Positions 44,501 through 58,760 of a stretch of 64,000 nt of DNA are shown piece by piece; positions within the stretch are counted from its first letter, which is position 1, and every line of letters begins with the position of its first letter. The translations under genes were made by a program, and so were the position numbers. The stretch spans positions 160,138-224,137 of the forward strand of contig DF239137.1 of NCBI GenBank assembly GCA_000507305.1. The letters run 5' to 3'. Below the pieces are notes generated by a model that worked only from the letters and a program-made list of their open reading frames with translations, was not told the DNA's origin and did not search any database. This DNA comes from Breviolum minutum Mf 1.05b.01. Lineage: Eukaryota > Sar > Dinophyceae > Suessiales > Symbiodiniaceae.

Positions 44501-46325
44501 ATAATGAATCATTAACGGCAATACGACGGTATCCTGACTACAAGCTCAGCCATTGCCGCACTACAATCACTACAGAATGCAAACCAAAGGCAGCAGCAGC
44601 AGCAACAACAACAACAACAAAAACAAGAAGAAGAACCAACAAAAACCAGCCGAGAGCAAACTGTAACTATCCGTATTGTGTATGTACGCATGATTTGATA
44701 AATATGTAGTGATCCCAGCACCTCCAGGTCATCCCATTTAGTGTCCCAGCCATGCGAGCCAAGCAGAAGAGCTGTCGTTGCCCGAAGCTCAAGTTGGATC
44801 CCTCGTCTGTGACCTGGCGGAATGTTCAGCCCAAAACATGACATCTGCAGGAACCCATGGCGTTTTGACTTGCAATTCTTGCGCTACATTGGTAGAAAAA
44901 CACATGGAGAAAAAAAACGCCTACCTAAAGTGGTCGGTCCCTCATACGCATGCATCACGACTACACCTAACGCGTGCCTTCAAAGAGACCGCCGTCCAAC
45001 GGACTGATCAGTGATACACTCCAAAATCAAACTGAAAAAATATATAATCATTACTATATAAGTATGAAACACTCGACAAGAAAATGTACATGAACACCAT
45101 GCACCTTTATGCTTGGCCTTTATGAATGAAGCCATGCAAATGTTCAAATTTCTGCAATATGATGCAATATGTGTGCGTTGTTGCTGGAGGGTACACCCAA
45201 CTGCTTTTTTCCCTGGCCTCAAATTACCTTCCAACTCCCAAGCCTCTTATCATTTAACAAAGTCATACACAACCAACGTGACCCCTGGTGATTGGTGATT
45301 CAAATCATCAAACAACAAAAAACATCCAAACATCATCAACAAACATCAAAACGTATAAAACATCATCAAAATATCAAACATCTTGATCTGAAGGTTTTAA
45401 GGCTTTAAGGAATCATGGCTAAGGTCATGATCGTCACATAGTGCCCACCTGATAGTCCAGCTCGCCAGGCAAGGCATGAACTAAGGCTTGCAGGTGAGCA
45501 CAGCCTGGGCAAAGTCAGGCTGTAATGGCCACGGCTCCGGCGCCATGAGATGCTGAAAATCAAATCATGTAATATGCACCTGGCAATTCTTTGTGTTGTT
45601 TTTTTTAGGATGGTTAAGTGACACTTTCAAAGTTTAGTTTAAGTTTAATTATCCTCCAACTAGGGAATCAAAAGGTCACTTCTGGATTACCTGGAGCATA
45701 CTTCAAAAAAAACACTGGCTGGACACCCCGCTGGGGGCAAACTTTGCGATTTCCACTGAGAAGTGAACGCAAGGCATCCCAAATTCGTCCATCCTGGGCC
45801 GCCGAGCAAACAAGGGGGTAAAAGAATCTAACATGCAACACCCGTTTGAAGAAATACAGCAACATGATCCAGCCAGCACATCTAGCAAATGTCTAGGAGA
45901 CAGCAGAAAAACGCAGGAAACACATGAGAAAAATATCTGTAGAGAAATAAAAAAACATGCTTAAAGAGAGATGGTGGAATCATCTGGAATCTGCATCTTG
46001 CACAGCGATTTAGTCCGAAGACCTGTTTGGTGAATCAAAAGCTGACCAACCAAAAAGGCCAGTGACTCAGTGATTGAGATTCGCACAGTATAAGAGCCCA
46101 AAGGATCCAAATTATGACCTTGCAGTCTTGTCGCTAAGGGATGGAAACTGTGCCAATGGTACGGTAAAAGTGGTGGGAATGGTGGTGGTGATGGTATGGT
46201 GGTGATGGTGGCTATGATGATCTGATCGTGATGTTGGTGGTGACGGTGGCTATGATGGTGATAATGATGTGGATGAGTGGATGGTGGTGATTGTGGCGAT
46301 GCTGAAAATGACACGGAAAGGATGC

Positions 46326-46377
<52 letters not shown>

Positions 46378-46437
46378 CATGATGATGATGATCATGATGA
46401 TATCGATGACGATGATGATGATGATCATGATGATATC

Positions 46438-46469
<32 letters not shown>

Positions 46470-49280
46470 CGACAACGACGACGACGACGATGATGACCAT
46501 GACGACGAATATGATAAGGAGGACGATGACGACGATGACAATCACCAACCACCACCGAATTTTGACTGCGAAGTTCAAATGCAGTAGCAGCCTCACTCGC
46601 ACTCCCACTTTCCAATTCTTGCAGCACTTTCTGATTGCCGTGCACCCCTTGAGCTTCCCAAACGCAGACTTCCTGTGAAGAGTAGTGGGTCCTGGAATAG
46701 GCGTTGTCATTGTAGCAACATGTCACATTGCTACTAAATACGAAATAGTCGTACCAGAACGAAGAAAACAGAGGCCAAAGGGCCTTTTCCATGCAGTGAA
46801 TACCACTGGATGTTGATGTCCACAAACAGGCGCAATAAAATTGCTAACACACATTATATTGCGAAGACATGCATGCAAACACTCATCAACATTGGACATT
46901 CAAAGGTCCCACCCCACCCAAATGGTGATGCTGGGCAGTAAATGGAGGTAGTGATGGCGGGAGCATCATGTCCTGTGGAACTAATCCCAGAGCGCTTCGC
47001 AGCGTCGAAAGGCCTGCAACGTTGAGGAAATCCCTGACTGATGGCCGAGTTCAACAAACCGAACGATTTTTTTTAAAGTTCGCAAGCTACTGACTGATGA
47101 CACATCCCACAATTCAGAAGTAGATTTTGATGTTTGTTATTTTGTTTATATTACATTTCGTCATTCATCTTGTCAACAGAAGTGCCCACCACAAATAAGG
47201 GGGAACACTTGGTCATTGAAAATTTGGTCGCCAATTGGTCACCACTTGGTCGACAAATTCCACACTGAGGAATTTGTGTTCACCTCCTTCCAAGGTCCGG
47301 TACCACCCTTGAAGACACGCCCACCTAAGGTGCTGGTGTCCACATTGTTGATCAGAACCTTCCGCAAGTCACATGTCAAGGGCATCATATCCACAAGAGG
47401 TTCCTTTCTTCAAGGACCGTGCCGCACCCCGTCTGCATGGGATCTTATCATTTTTTATGGAAAAAAATGGTCATCTCCCAGCATTGCTTTCCTTAGAACC
47501 CTAGAATTTTGCGTAGACACCATTTAGACACCCCCAAATTCACAGTGTTCTAAGTTTGGCAATATCTTTTGCCAGTCCACTCATTTCATATACTGTACTT
47601 GGCTGGAAGTCAAACACAGGTAGATCTAGCCTAAAGTGAATTGCATGTTTACCTGCATCCATCAGCAGGCATGTTTAGAAGAACGTGCCGATGTTGATGT
47701 ATCCAAACATGTCTGGCAGTACATGTACATACATATATCAGCATATATCAATGATTATGAATGCATGGCAAGCGGTAACGCATGGAAGTTTAAGGACATG
47801 TGAATTAAGAGCAGTTCATGCCAAAATCTCAGCATGCTCAATACTACCCATCCGGCGCGCCCCCATGGGCCAATGGGTTGATTGCAAATATCTAACATGG
47901 AAGTAAGCCAATGGGGTTTCTCTGCATGGAAGTAAGCAATTTCTAACAGTTCAAGTGAGGTTTTCGGCCGTCGAACTTCATCAGCCTTCTGGCTATTCTT
48001 GAGTTTGCCCTGCATCTGTGGCTTCAACTTATAGGCTGCTTCCCCCCCCCTTTCCCATTGGCACCCGCCCAGCGCGAGGCTCTAAGATGCGCAAAAGAAC
48101 CTCATCGGATTCAAACAATAGTGGTGAAGCCAACGGCTCTGCAAACGACGGCAAAAATGCTGGCAACATCCTGAGACTTACGGTATATGCAGCGCCAACA
48201 TGTGCGCGTATCTTCATGCAAGCAAGGATGACTATTGTGATGTCACTTTTCCAAATCAAGGTGATTTGCAGCATGCATCTTTGTATTTACATGCACTCCA
48301 CCAATGGGAAAGGAAACTAATTTTCCACCAATGGGATATGTTATTTCCTGGCGGGGCATGTATATTGAATCATATTATATAATGTCTTGAAATCTAAGTC
48401 CAAAATTATCCTGCAAATGCAATTTACTCAGCACGACCTCGTCAAGTCATCATCTTATCCTAGTCTCTTCATCCACCAGCCTCTGAATCCTGAAACAGTC
48501 ATGGGAACCAGTGGAAAACCACCAGCCCTTTGCATTTTCTACGGGAAATTGAATTAGTTAAGGCCCTCGTCCATGCCAGGGTGCATCAGGAAATTTGATA
48601 CCGTGGTATTGAGGATAACACCATAATCACCACAACATCAAACCGACAACACCTGGCACTCCACAAAGTCAAACCCAGGTTCCCATACTAGCAAAAGGCT
48701 TGACCTGCGCGACACTTCACAGATAAGTCGAGCTGTTGAAACGGTGTGTTCCCCGAGTAAGCTCTTCCTGGATGGTGTCTGGGATCAACAGACCCAAAAA
48801 GGAAGCACATCCATTATAGACACCGATAATTCAAAAAAGGGTTTGGACCGTTCATGACAGTTCCAACGTGGTATCACGAAACAGAGTTTCAAGTAATTCT
48901 GACGCACCCCCGAGAATTTGAAGTGACATGTGGATCAACTTATTCAGTTTCCTTATCTGCATGTCAAAAACAAAATTGATTTGCGATTCCAACATGGCGA
49001 CATGATACCGTGGTTTCATTTGATGCTGGCACACGGCACCTCAAATAGATGCCATGCTTTCCAATCTGCAGTCCAAATTCACCAAAGTTTATGAATTGGA
49101 GGATTGTTCAACCATGATTCTGGGCCAAAATGATGACATTTCACCCAACCTTCGGATTTCCCTAGCCGCTTGGCCCTAAAAGGATTTCCCTTTCTCAGCT
49201 ACCTTTTCGGGTAGTCCCAACCGGGGCTTCCGCACTTTCCACAGCCAGTGGTCCCAACAATTCCCACCCGACTTCGAGGC
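41554..49280 (-). CDS. ABC transporter (ABCC-like), nucleotide-binding domain in micro-exons
   Basis: Exons read right to left: 49280-49236 (RVGIVGTTGCGK, Walker A), 48100-48065 (VLLRILEPRAGR), 47358-47325 (VLINNVDTSTL), 47013-46973 (GLSTLRSALGLVPQ, Q-loop), 45793-45756 (DGRIWDALRSLL), 45003-44979 (PLDGGLFE), 44813-44751 (SNLSFGQRQLFCLARM, signature), 43532-43497 (VLRQPSLLLLDE, Walker B), 42696-42655 (ATSAIDPRTQAVLE, D-loop), 42377-42353 (ENVQETIS), 42123-42078 (HAFPDSTLVAIAHR, H-loop) and 41669-41554 (GLDSPRKSKQNPLFELSS, likely C-terminus). The protein would bind and hydrolyse ATP to drive export across a membrane. Most junctions keep phase; at least one exon after Walker A and one after the Q-loop were not located. 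GC donors occur at 44750 and 43496. Two junctions (after 44979 and 42655) need a GG donor or an AGG acceptor. The membrane domains were not resolved. Confidence 0.8.
43642..44189. repeat. TTATCGTTTT repeat cluster in an ABC-gene intron
   Basis: Seven copies or near-copies of (T)TATCGTTTT, including an identical segment of about 33 bp at 43642-43674 and 44157-44189. All lie in the intron between the exons at 44751 and 43532. Confidence 0.8.
46318..46520. repeat. GAT trinucleotide repeat
   Basis: Nearly pure GAT with GATCAT and GAC interruptions, in the ABC-gene intron between the exons at 46973 and 45793. Confidence 0.95.
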
Positions 49281-52200
49281 CTCGGCATGGTTTTTTGACA
49301 AACCCTATATGGTGTCCCATGAAAAAACGGTTGCCAAAAGGCTCCATATTTTACATGAGCATCTTCCTGGATTGCGATTTTTTCAAGTTGGCAATTTTTC
49401 CATTTTTTTTCGGTAAAAAAACATCTAAAACTCTAAAAAATTCCCTCCATGAAAATATCAAAGTTGATTTTCATCTTGATGGATATCTGAAAAAACATCT
49501 GTCAAAGATTGGCATCTCTCAGGCTTTTAGGCTCCCAAACTCAAAACATAAGGTGATGCCTTTCAGGACATCTCGTGGGATATCTGCATATCCTGCCTTC
49601 ACCTGATAGGCCCCCAGATGTCGGAAATGAATGTGCATAAGCGCTCCGAATTGAAGGATTTTCCAAGGGTTCATAGTCATAGGAGTCCATGTATGGTATA
49701 TTTACCTTATTTACCCTGCATTTCGTTGATTTGTGTGGTAAACGTAGGTCAATATGTTTTTTGATATTCATGGATCCTAAGGGATAGAAACAATTCTTTA
49801 CACCCCTTTTCGAGGTGAACATAGTTATAATTGATATTTATATTTACTATATATTAATGATAATTATGGATGGTACAGGGATCTTTTCATGTGAACCTTG
49901 CAATTTGGGGGAGCCGCTGGAGCCGTGGGAAACAGCTCTATTCTCCTCTAGGAAGAAATAATAAGTACACCTGAAGGAGGACATGCCAGAAACCCAAGAC
50001 TTCAAGAAAGCCTCTGCTAGCGCTCAGGGAATTTCTGGGAATTTCAAAATGTATCCATGTATGTACTACCTACACGTCTGTCCATGTATCTGTGCAATAT
50101 GAAGCCCACCTCAAGCACCAAGGACCAAGCATCTTTGTTGTTGGTAGATGCGGTCTTTGCAAATTTAATACATGACTCATCTTACTAAGCAGTTTGCTCT
50201 CTCTCTCTCTCTCTCCATCGCCCTCTCCACGAGTTCAGCCGCGTGCTTCTGCTCAACATGCAATGACAAGGCATCAAAAAGAACAGCTTGACAAAATATA
50301 TAAGTGCTCTCCTGTATTTACGTGATCTACACGCGACGTCAGTACATGTACTAGTTATGTGTTTAAGTGTACAAGATGGAAACTATATACACGCGTTTGC
50401 TCTACAATCCAAATTCATTTAATCTGCCATCCGCGAATATTTGTGGAATCTAACTCACTTGCTACGCAGCACAGCACCGAACCCCAGCTGAGCACATCAC
50501 ATTGTCCAATTCCAACTTGGCTCCACCAGCACACCAACCACTACGCCTGGGCTGAAAATCTTGAGCATCAATGGAAGGCCACTATGAGCTGATGTAGAGA
50601 ACAAATCTAAAAAAAACCTTTTTTTTTTTGGATTTTAAGACGATAGAAACATAAATGTATATATATATATATATACAAATAAACGTAGTAATAGTACTCG
50701 TTACAAATCATCAGAAGCAAAAAGGCTTTCCAAGACTTTCTGCAGCTCACATTCCTGTGATTCCAAAATTCCACATCGAGTCGCAAATCCAGGACAAGCT
50801 CTTGAGTCGTTGAACCTCGGTGTTCCCATGGATCAAATGGCATAGATTTGGCAGTACATCAGCCAACCCTTTGGTTGGCATCAATCAAATCGGTGGGATG
50901 TTTTGTTTTGACGACGACCTTTCATGGCAAACCTTCCTCTCCGTAACCTGAAGGTCAAAACTGGTGGTCGTTTTCGAACTTTTCAGCCCTTTCAGCCATT
51001 GATTGACCTTCCGCACATATTGTATTCTTCGTCAAATGCTAGATCGGTGCCTCACCAGTTGCCCAGTGGGCCACCACACCGTCGCCACACAGCTCTTTCC
51101 TTAGTTGGGTTTCTAGGTACTGGAGAAGTTGTGGGAGATTGGAAATTGGGGACAATCCAAACAGATTCTAGGAGGAAATTTGCCTCAAGTGCCACTGGGT
51201 CGGGCTATGTCAGGTCAAACAAATCCTACTTTCACTTTCACCTTTCAGTATGCCGCTTCCGATGTGAAAAGCGAACAAATATGAGAGGTCTTAGGGTACC
51301 ACAGTATGCTCATGGGGCACCACGGTATGTTCATAATACAGACCGGCGACCGGCACTGAAAGGCAGCAAAGGCAGCAACCAAATGAACTATCAAAAACAT
51401 GCCGTGCAACATGTGCAAGATAAACATCATCAAGCGCATACTGTAAGTTCACTGCATCCGTGCATTATATCGGATGTTTTCTGCGCATTCATAGTTCATC
51501 CATGTTTTTGTGCAAACACAAGCATATATATATATATCTAATATTATATATATATATATGATTTACATGTCATACGATCACATATTATGCCTTTATCCAC
51601 CGAACAAGAGTGCAGCTGAAATAACTTCACTGTTGACACTTCACCCTCTTGAAAACAAAGGCCTCCCATCCAACGATGTCCAAGCAGCGCCAACTCTTCT
51701 GCATTGTTGATGGCATCATTCACCCCTACCAACCGATGCCTCGAATAAGAAAATGATTCAAGTTTCAGTCGGCTTGTGGCTTGAAAGTTCGATGAACCAT
51801 CATAATCAATGATGTAAAAACATTACATTGCACCCCCGTGTGGGTGCTGACCTTACACCCTGAACGGTGCACAGTAAATCTTGTGGTGACTAGCTGGCTA
51901 GCGGCTAGCTCTCATAGTCAAGGCAAATGATGCAATGGAGCTGATGCAGAGCTTCATAACAACAGATGCAAATGCATGCACCAAAAAGACACTTTCGGAT
52001 AAGCATGGCGATTCTAAGTAACACAAAGCCCCATATACGTCCAATCAATAAAATTCCGTCACCCAAATAATCGTTAAATCACTCTTATCATGATACAAAT
52101 GCACCAATTTGTTTTTCTTTAATCCTGGGCCCTCCGAACCAAGCATGAGCTTCCCTCAATTTGGCGTTACCACGACAAAGGTCGGCAAAAGGTGGGCCCT

Positions 52201-54377
52201 CGCTGGCTGCAATGGAGACCAAGGCCTGGCAAATCAAAAGGTACCCTCCAAACACTCCATGATATATGCACAGCTGTAAAAATATGGCAAAAATTGAAAG
52301 TAAAGAACAATGTCCATTGGTAATTGGAACAAATTGTTTTATCATTCAACCTAAAGACATGTTTGTATGTGAATGTTATGACACATATGCATTGTACAAA
52401 CTATAGTGGAAATGTGCAATGTTTGTATGGGTGTGTTTTCTAGGTGACCCCCTGCAACTCGAATTCCTGGCTGGCCAACAATCTCCCATTTCCAGCTCCA
52501 TTTACTCACCTGGCCATCACTGGAAGATTGCAGCAGCATCGAGGAGCCTGAACCCAACTTGTGTGAAGGAGAGATCCCAATTGCTTAATTGCTTGGACTG
52601 GAACAGCAATATTGGAAGCTGGATCTTAGGTCTGCATGTTTGGTCATAGAAAGTTGTTATTGGACATTTATGGAACCCATTTATATAGCCACTTGACAAC
52701 CATCCCACCGTTCCTACCTCGGTAAACCTTGACTACATCATCCTCGCGCCACCAATTTAAGGCGCCCAAGGCCTGTCAACTGTGTGGGGTTTTCAGCCAA
52801 ATCGTCCAGAAATTTGGAAAATTCCTGGCCCCAAATACTGCCCATATATAGAAGCAGCTTTACAACTGGATATTTAGTAGCAGTATAATACCAAAGTTTT
52901 GAGAGCGATAAATAAATGAGAATCCATGAGAATAATTGAAAATTCCTGTGTATGGATATAAGAATTCATGACTTATGACCTGATATTATGCAAGAGGCAA
53001 TTTACCGGAGTTCCCACCCCACAGCTTGATGTGGACCGATAGCATCTCTTGCATAATAGCATCATTTTGCAGGGTGACACATCAGTAGAGTTGAACATAT
53101 CTGAAGAACTATTCTAGTTGGTGGTTTCAACCCATCTGAAAATTCTTCATTCGTCAAATTGGATCATCTTTCCAGGTAGGGGTGAAAATAAACAATCATT
53201 TGAAAAAAAACGATCAATTTGTGATACCTCTAAGTTGCCTAAAACCTCTCAGTCGAAAGAAAAAACTGCTTTCGCCGAGGTGCTGCACGTGAGAGTCTGA
53301 CAGTGAAGTTACGATACCTCAAAGCATTGACAGTTTGGAAAAAAACATGTGGGTATGGCCCGCTTCTCTTCACAAATGGTATGGCGTACCCAAAAAAAAT
53401 GGTGAAGTTACGATATCCTCATACGACACCCATTGTCCTTCTTTACAATGCCTGCAGTCGTTTTCATATCATTTTTCATACAGTACTCAATTACCCAATC
53501 TCTTTTAGCATGGCTGGGATTACACCGGAAAAAGTTTCCCATGCAGATGTTTTTCATCTCCCCAGTTGCTAGGTATCCCCGCGCAGCATCAGCATCACCT
53601 TGGCGTTAATAAATGGTGAGAAAACACAACTGTGCGCCCAGAAAAAACCTAAAGCGGTGCTATTGTCTGTGTAGATATCTTTGGCGACCAGGACTTGTTT
53701 GGAAGAATTACACTGTACACAGCTTCAACAGAAAAACAACCAAATAACCAACAACATACACACGATAGCAACAGCAACACCAACAAACCACCGAGTGCGT
53801 CATGTTATTTTGTTAGCTCACTAGAAGTTCACAGGCCACTGCGAGGTACTGAATTGGGACTGATTGCTGAGCTGCCAACTTGTCAAATATCGTTCTTGAG
53901 GGACCTCAGTTGAAGCCATATGGATTGCTAAAGTGCTAAGCAGCATGGAGTTCTTTGTCCATGAGGCATGACAGAGTCGCTTGGTTGAGGTTTGTAGCAT
54001 GCGCGATACATCCAACGCAATGTCATCCGAAACGCTATCTCTTTGCCGAAGCTTTGTATAAATACCGAGGTCCTCTGATGGCATCACACTGTGTGGTATT
54101 TCTAAGTCAAACATCTGTATCTATAATGTAGATATAAATTAGAACGTTCCCTGATATTCTTACTCACTCTATTTTGTCGCACTACCAAAGCAAGGAAGTG
54201 AGGTGATCTTCTGACAGTTCCAGTTAAACAAAAAAACAGATTATTTGCTCAGATGATGGAAGGTTGATACACATGATACACCATGATGACCAGCATATGT
54301 TTGATGTCCTATTTTTAAAAGATGTAATACCAGTAACCAGGAAATTGGCCACATGTAATCATGTCTGTGTGCGTCAC
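49281..54377. other. Presumed ABC-gene introns and unresolved membrane-domain exons
   Basis: Several minus-strand coding-like pieces exist, for example ASEGPPFADLCRGNAKLREA near 52140-52215 and a piece ending at a perfect CAG^GTGAGTAA donor near 52516. I could not join them in phase or match them to transmembrane helices. Confidence 0.3.
50196..50214. repeat. CT dinucleotide run
   Basis: A pure CT run of about 19 bases. Confidence 0.9.
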
Positions 54378-54529
54378 ATTGTTGCAGCACATCTGAGCGC
54401 TCAACATCAACATATTCATGGATTCGCGCCTTAGCAGTGCTGTCCAACGGTGGCCGAGGAACATCCGAAAGGTTTTCCAATGGTTTGATATTGCAACTCT
54501 CTGACCGCAGACTTTTGGTCCAAGCAAAC
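54378..54529 (-). CDS. Possible upstream exon of the ABC transporter
   Basis: After a CTTGCAG^G acceptor, phase 2, the minus strand reads FAWTKSLRSESCNIKPLENL, then SDVPRPPLDSTAKARIHEYV and on to a possible T^GT donor. The Trp, then Leu-x-x-Leu-x-Asp-Val-Pro layout resembles the segment just before the first membrane domain in ABCC proteins. Same strand as the nucleotide-binding exons, 5 kb upstream of Walker A. Linkage is inference. Confidence 0.35.
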
Positions 54530-57500
54530 CTGCAAGGTTGTGAAGAAATATGTAAAACATTGTATTCTAAAACCAATCTGTTCGTAGCTTTAGGATGATT
54601 TAGGCTTAGGTCATAAGCGTGATCTCACCATATCACACCTGCTCCCATAATATTCCAAGAAGATGTGCCACTTTGAGCAAAAAGTGCCCCTTGCTCCAGA
54701 TGCGAATTGGAAAGATTCATAGCGAGTTGCATTCCCGTAAGAATCAATGCTTTCTGCGAACCATCTTACACTTACAACTTCTCAAAAATTGCAATTTAAT
54801 CCGAGCACAATTAAAGCAGTCTCACAAGTCAATGTACTGAGACAAATGAATACAACTAAATTCGCACCTTCTCAATTGTCATCACCCTGATCGACATCAA
54901 CATTTCAACCAAAGTGGCCAAGGCAATGATTTCGAAGAGGGAACCAATTGCACCTTAGGCGGTTTCACTGCTCCAAGACCAGTTGCTGTTGCTCCGTTTT
55001 TGTCACAAGGAGGTAAGGTGCAAGATCCATGTGGAGAAACAGGTTGTTCAAAACAATCAACTCTGAAGAACCATTTGCACATGAAAATGGACTATCACTA
55101 GTTCCTATTCCGCAACTGCTATAACTACTCGCCATGATAGGTGGGAATGCAGGATTTTCAGGCGATGTAACAATACAAATGTTTGCCTTCATGTCAACAT
55201 CAACATCCTTCAAGACATCCAAATCCTCCGCAGTCCTTAAAAATGCCTCCCAACGCCCCAGGTCCAAGCACTGTCGATATTACTCTCGATGAGGTTTTGC
55301 ATCAACAACAGGTTCGTAATACCTTGGTGGACCACTTTGGCGACCCAAACCTCCTGATGACCCTCACTGCACCCAAAAAAATGTCAATGCGGCGTCAATG
55401 AAATGTAGGCCACGTGAAAAAGAGGGGAGAGTGCTTGCATTCAACAAGCGAGAAGGTTTCAAACATGAAGCTCCAGTTCTGGGTCAACTTGTCATTTGGG
55501 TACTCAATGGAGCAAGAACAGAACCAATCATGTAGAGCTCTGCGTCATGAGGCATTTGAATCAATTATAGATGAGCAAGACATGGCTCATCTAACAAACA
55601 AGTCAAATCTTTACAAACACCATATTTTGGTGTTAGAGATCTTGATCCAAGATGCAAATACCTAGAGTCCCAGCACCTACCTTGTCTGGGTACAGCAAAG
55701 CAGCCTGGCGGGTGGCGGAGCACCAAATGGGTGAGCTGCATGGCATTGCAGCAAAGATGTGCATGGGATGATTTTGAGGGGCATATGGAATTCTCTAATA
55801 ACTACAGTCAGTAAACTGATGTATAAAAAATGTTGGCAAAATGTTCTCCAAATAACCTTAGACAAATCTTTTTAATGCCCTACTCCGCTTCGAAAAAATC
55901 ACACCGCTGAAGGGGGACGAGAATTCTACCCTTCCTCTGCTTATCATCACAAATCCTGTGGTTGTAGAACTGCAGAAAATGGTTACCTCCATCATTAAAC
56001 TTGTTGTTCTTCAGATTGGAAAAAGAAGGTTGAGAGTGTTCCCCAAAGCCGCAAAAAGAATCAAAAGGGCCGATGTTGATGTTTTTTTCAAACTGACTGA
56101 AGAAATCACTTGGCATAAATGAAAATCCCACAACTGGAGCCACTCACGCCAAGGTGCCACATAGGTGGTGCTGGTTAGAAAGCTCCACCTAAGAATCCCC
56201 CAAAAGGGAGGACTTCGGATCTGTGCATCATGTGTGAATCACCTGAAACACTTAAATGCTAAAGGAAAATTAATGACTAAGATATGATCAGTAATAATAT
56301 TCTCGCATATCAAGACCTTTTGGCTCCAAAAGAAATGGTTGACATTATGTATATGTATCATTATTTATCCACCAATCCACCCTGCGCTAGTGAGTGGCTT
56401 CAACAAAGCACACATGTGGCAAATTTCCCTGCATTTTTGCCAAAAGACAAGAATTGCACACGATTGCCCAACCAGCGTTTCAAGACATTGTTGCTCATCA
56501 TGCAGACCTGCGTGAGCAGCAAACTATGTGACCCTCAGGGGGGTCCAGCGGCGTTCCCTTGGCAGTGATTCCTCAGGGTGCAACTTTCACACTAGGGGGC
56601 CCATGAACTAGGATCCAAATGTAACAACAAATCCAACCAAAACAAGGAAGGGCAATGCTTATCAGGCTTATCACCTTGAAGTGCCCCAACCTTCAGGGTC
56701 TTGTCCACTTGCACACACCTCAAATGCTCGGCAATCTGTTGGTTGTTTGAGCCTTCAACATTTGGGCGATTCTGCTAGGATACTTTATACTGTGACGCGC
56801 CAGGCGCGAGGCCAGACTGAACTGAAGGAGCAGGCTGAAAAAGCAAATGTCTGTTGAAGGTTTACCTTGCTGTAATAATTCATTAAGAACAGTTCTGTTT
56901 GGAGCAAACTGCAATGAGCAATCAAATCTTGCCTCTTGTCTTAAAATTGTAGTAATCATTTTAAACATCAGCGGCATGCCACATGATCACACTTGATCTC
57001 AACTTCAAAAACATCTTTAGTTTTATGATTATGGCTTCACTCTGGATGGAAGACGGGGACTCCATCCTTCATGGCCTGTCATAGCATTCCATGGCGTTCG
57101 ATCCCCCAAATACAAGACCCCCACATCTCATCGGACAAGCGCTTCTCATCCGCATAAGCCCGGATCGCGGCCTGGTGATTTCACCATGGGAGGTTGATGA
57201 AACATATTGAAACATGATACAAATGGATACAAATGGCGCAAACATCATAATTTGGATTGTGGTTGGAGCACAGCATCAAGATCATCAAGGAAAAGGAGCC
57301 AAGTCAGCCAAATGACTAGCGCAACAAACCCAGGATCTTGAGTACAAATGGGCATCCTTGATACCATAAATTAAGACTAAATTGAAAACCTGGAATGGCA
57401 TGTCAGAACATACATTTAAATATATCAACATATATATATATATATAATATATATGCACATCCAAACTTTTCTACATCAACACTTCCCACCACAACTAAGT

Positions 57501-58593
57501 CCCTAACGGTGCTGGACATGACGTCGGTGACTAATCCATTCATGTCCTCAGAGCTCAATGATTGGATGTGATACCTCCAGGGAACTAACATGTCCCACCT
57601 TGGGAAAAGGAAAATCATCTTCAAAAGTGACTTTTTGATGGGATATGTTAGTTCCCAGGAGGGTAAAATGCAAACACTGATGTATTTGGGTGGATCCTAA
57701 TGTACAGTATCATTAAACATTAAACATCATGAACATATTATATCCATTGCAGAAGCTGTTGGTACTTGTTGTGCAAATTGTTTGATTGGGCGGTAAATGG
57801 AAGTGGACTTTTAAAATCTTTTAAATGGAATATAGGGATTGTGTACCTGCGCATGTTCAACAGATTCAATCCAAAACCAACCGTCGCAAACAATTCGTCG
57901 TTCATCAAGCGTTCCATTCCACTCAGGTGGCATGAAATCAGCCAAGGGACAGATTTGGCGGAAGCGAAGCAGTAGCGCATGGGCCTTGAATCCAGGTTGA
58001 TGAAGCTAATAGTGTGGTTCTTGATGGTGATGGTCCGTATGACTTCTGCTCCCCTAATGATCCCCTAAGCTCACTTAAATCTTAGGAGACCTACCTTGGC
58101 CAAAAGAGAAATCAAAATGCTTGATCTTGAGACTCTCTGACAATTACTCTCTGTAATTCGCCCTTGATTATTTCCCTACCCCCAGATTCCCAGATGTCTT
58201 CAGAAGACTTTCCTTTGCTGCCACAGGACACTGAAGTGTTGCGATACCGCTCGTAGATGCACACAATGATGTAGTAGAGGGGCAGGGCCCTTAGTCACCA
58301 CCAACATTCCCCGGTACTGTGAAAAAGAGTAGCACGTCTTGGACTCTTGTACCTTCGCCTGGAGAAAAAAAAACATCTTCAACCATCTTCCAGCAAAATG
58401 TCTGAATGAACCTACATGAAGCCAATTGAATTGAATATACGGCGTGGTATTCAGAAAATAGATTTCCCTTCTGGCAAGCTTGGGATTTCCTTGGACACCT
58501 TGGAAGCAATGTCTGCTGACCTGAGGTCTGTGCATTACCGTGATCATAGCAGGAACCATGGTGTGTACCTTGCTGGTTGGATCAGGCGACTTG
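54530..58593. other. No firm gene
   Basis: Coding-like but unresolved pieces: minus 54990-55260 (includes LGRWEAFLRTAEDLDVLKDV), plus 55240-55400 and plus 55460-55600 (includes LRHEAFESIIDEQDMAHL). Both strands are open in places, and no phase-consistent chain could be built. Confidence 0.3.

Positions 58594-58760
<167 letters not shown>

Noticed and set aside
45961..46825. ORFs of 249, 191 and 133 codons (poly-I, H, M)
   Set aside because: They run through the GAT repeat inside a proposed ABC-gene intron and have no other coding signal.
50924..51541. Plus-strand ORF of 205 codons starting MANLPLRNLKV
   Set aside because: Low similarity to any known pattern, no splice support, runs into a TA repeat at its end; kept out as probable chance.
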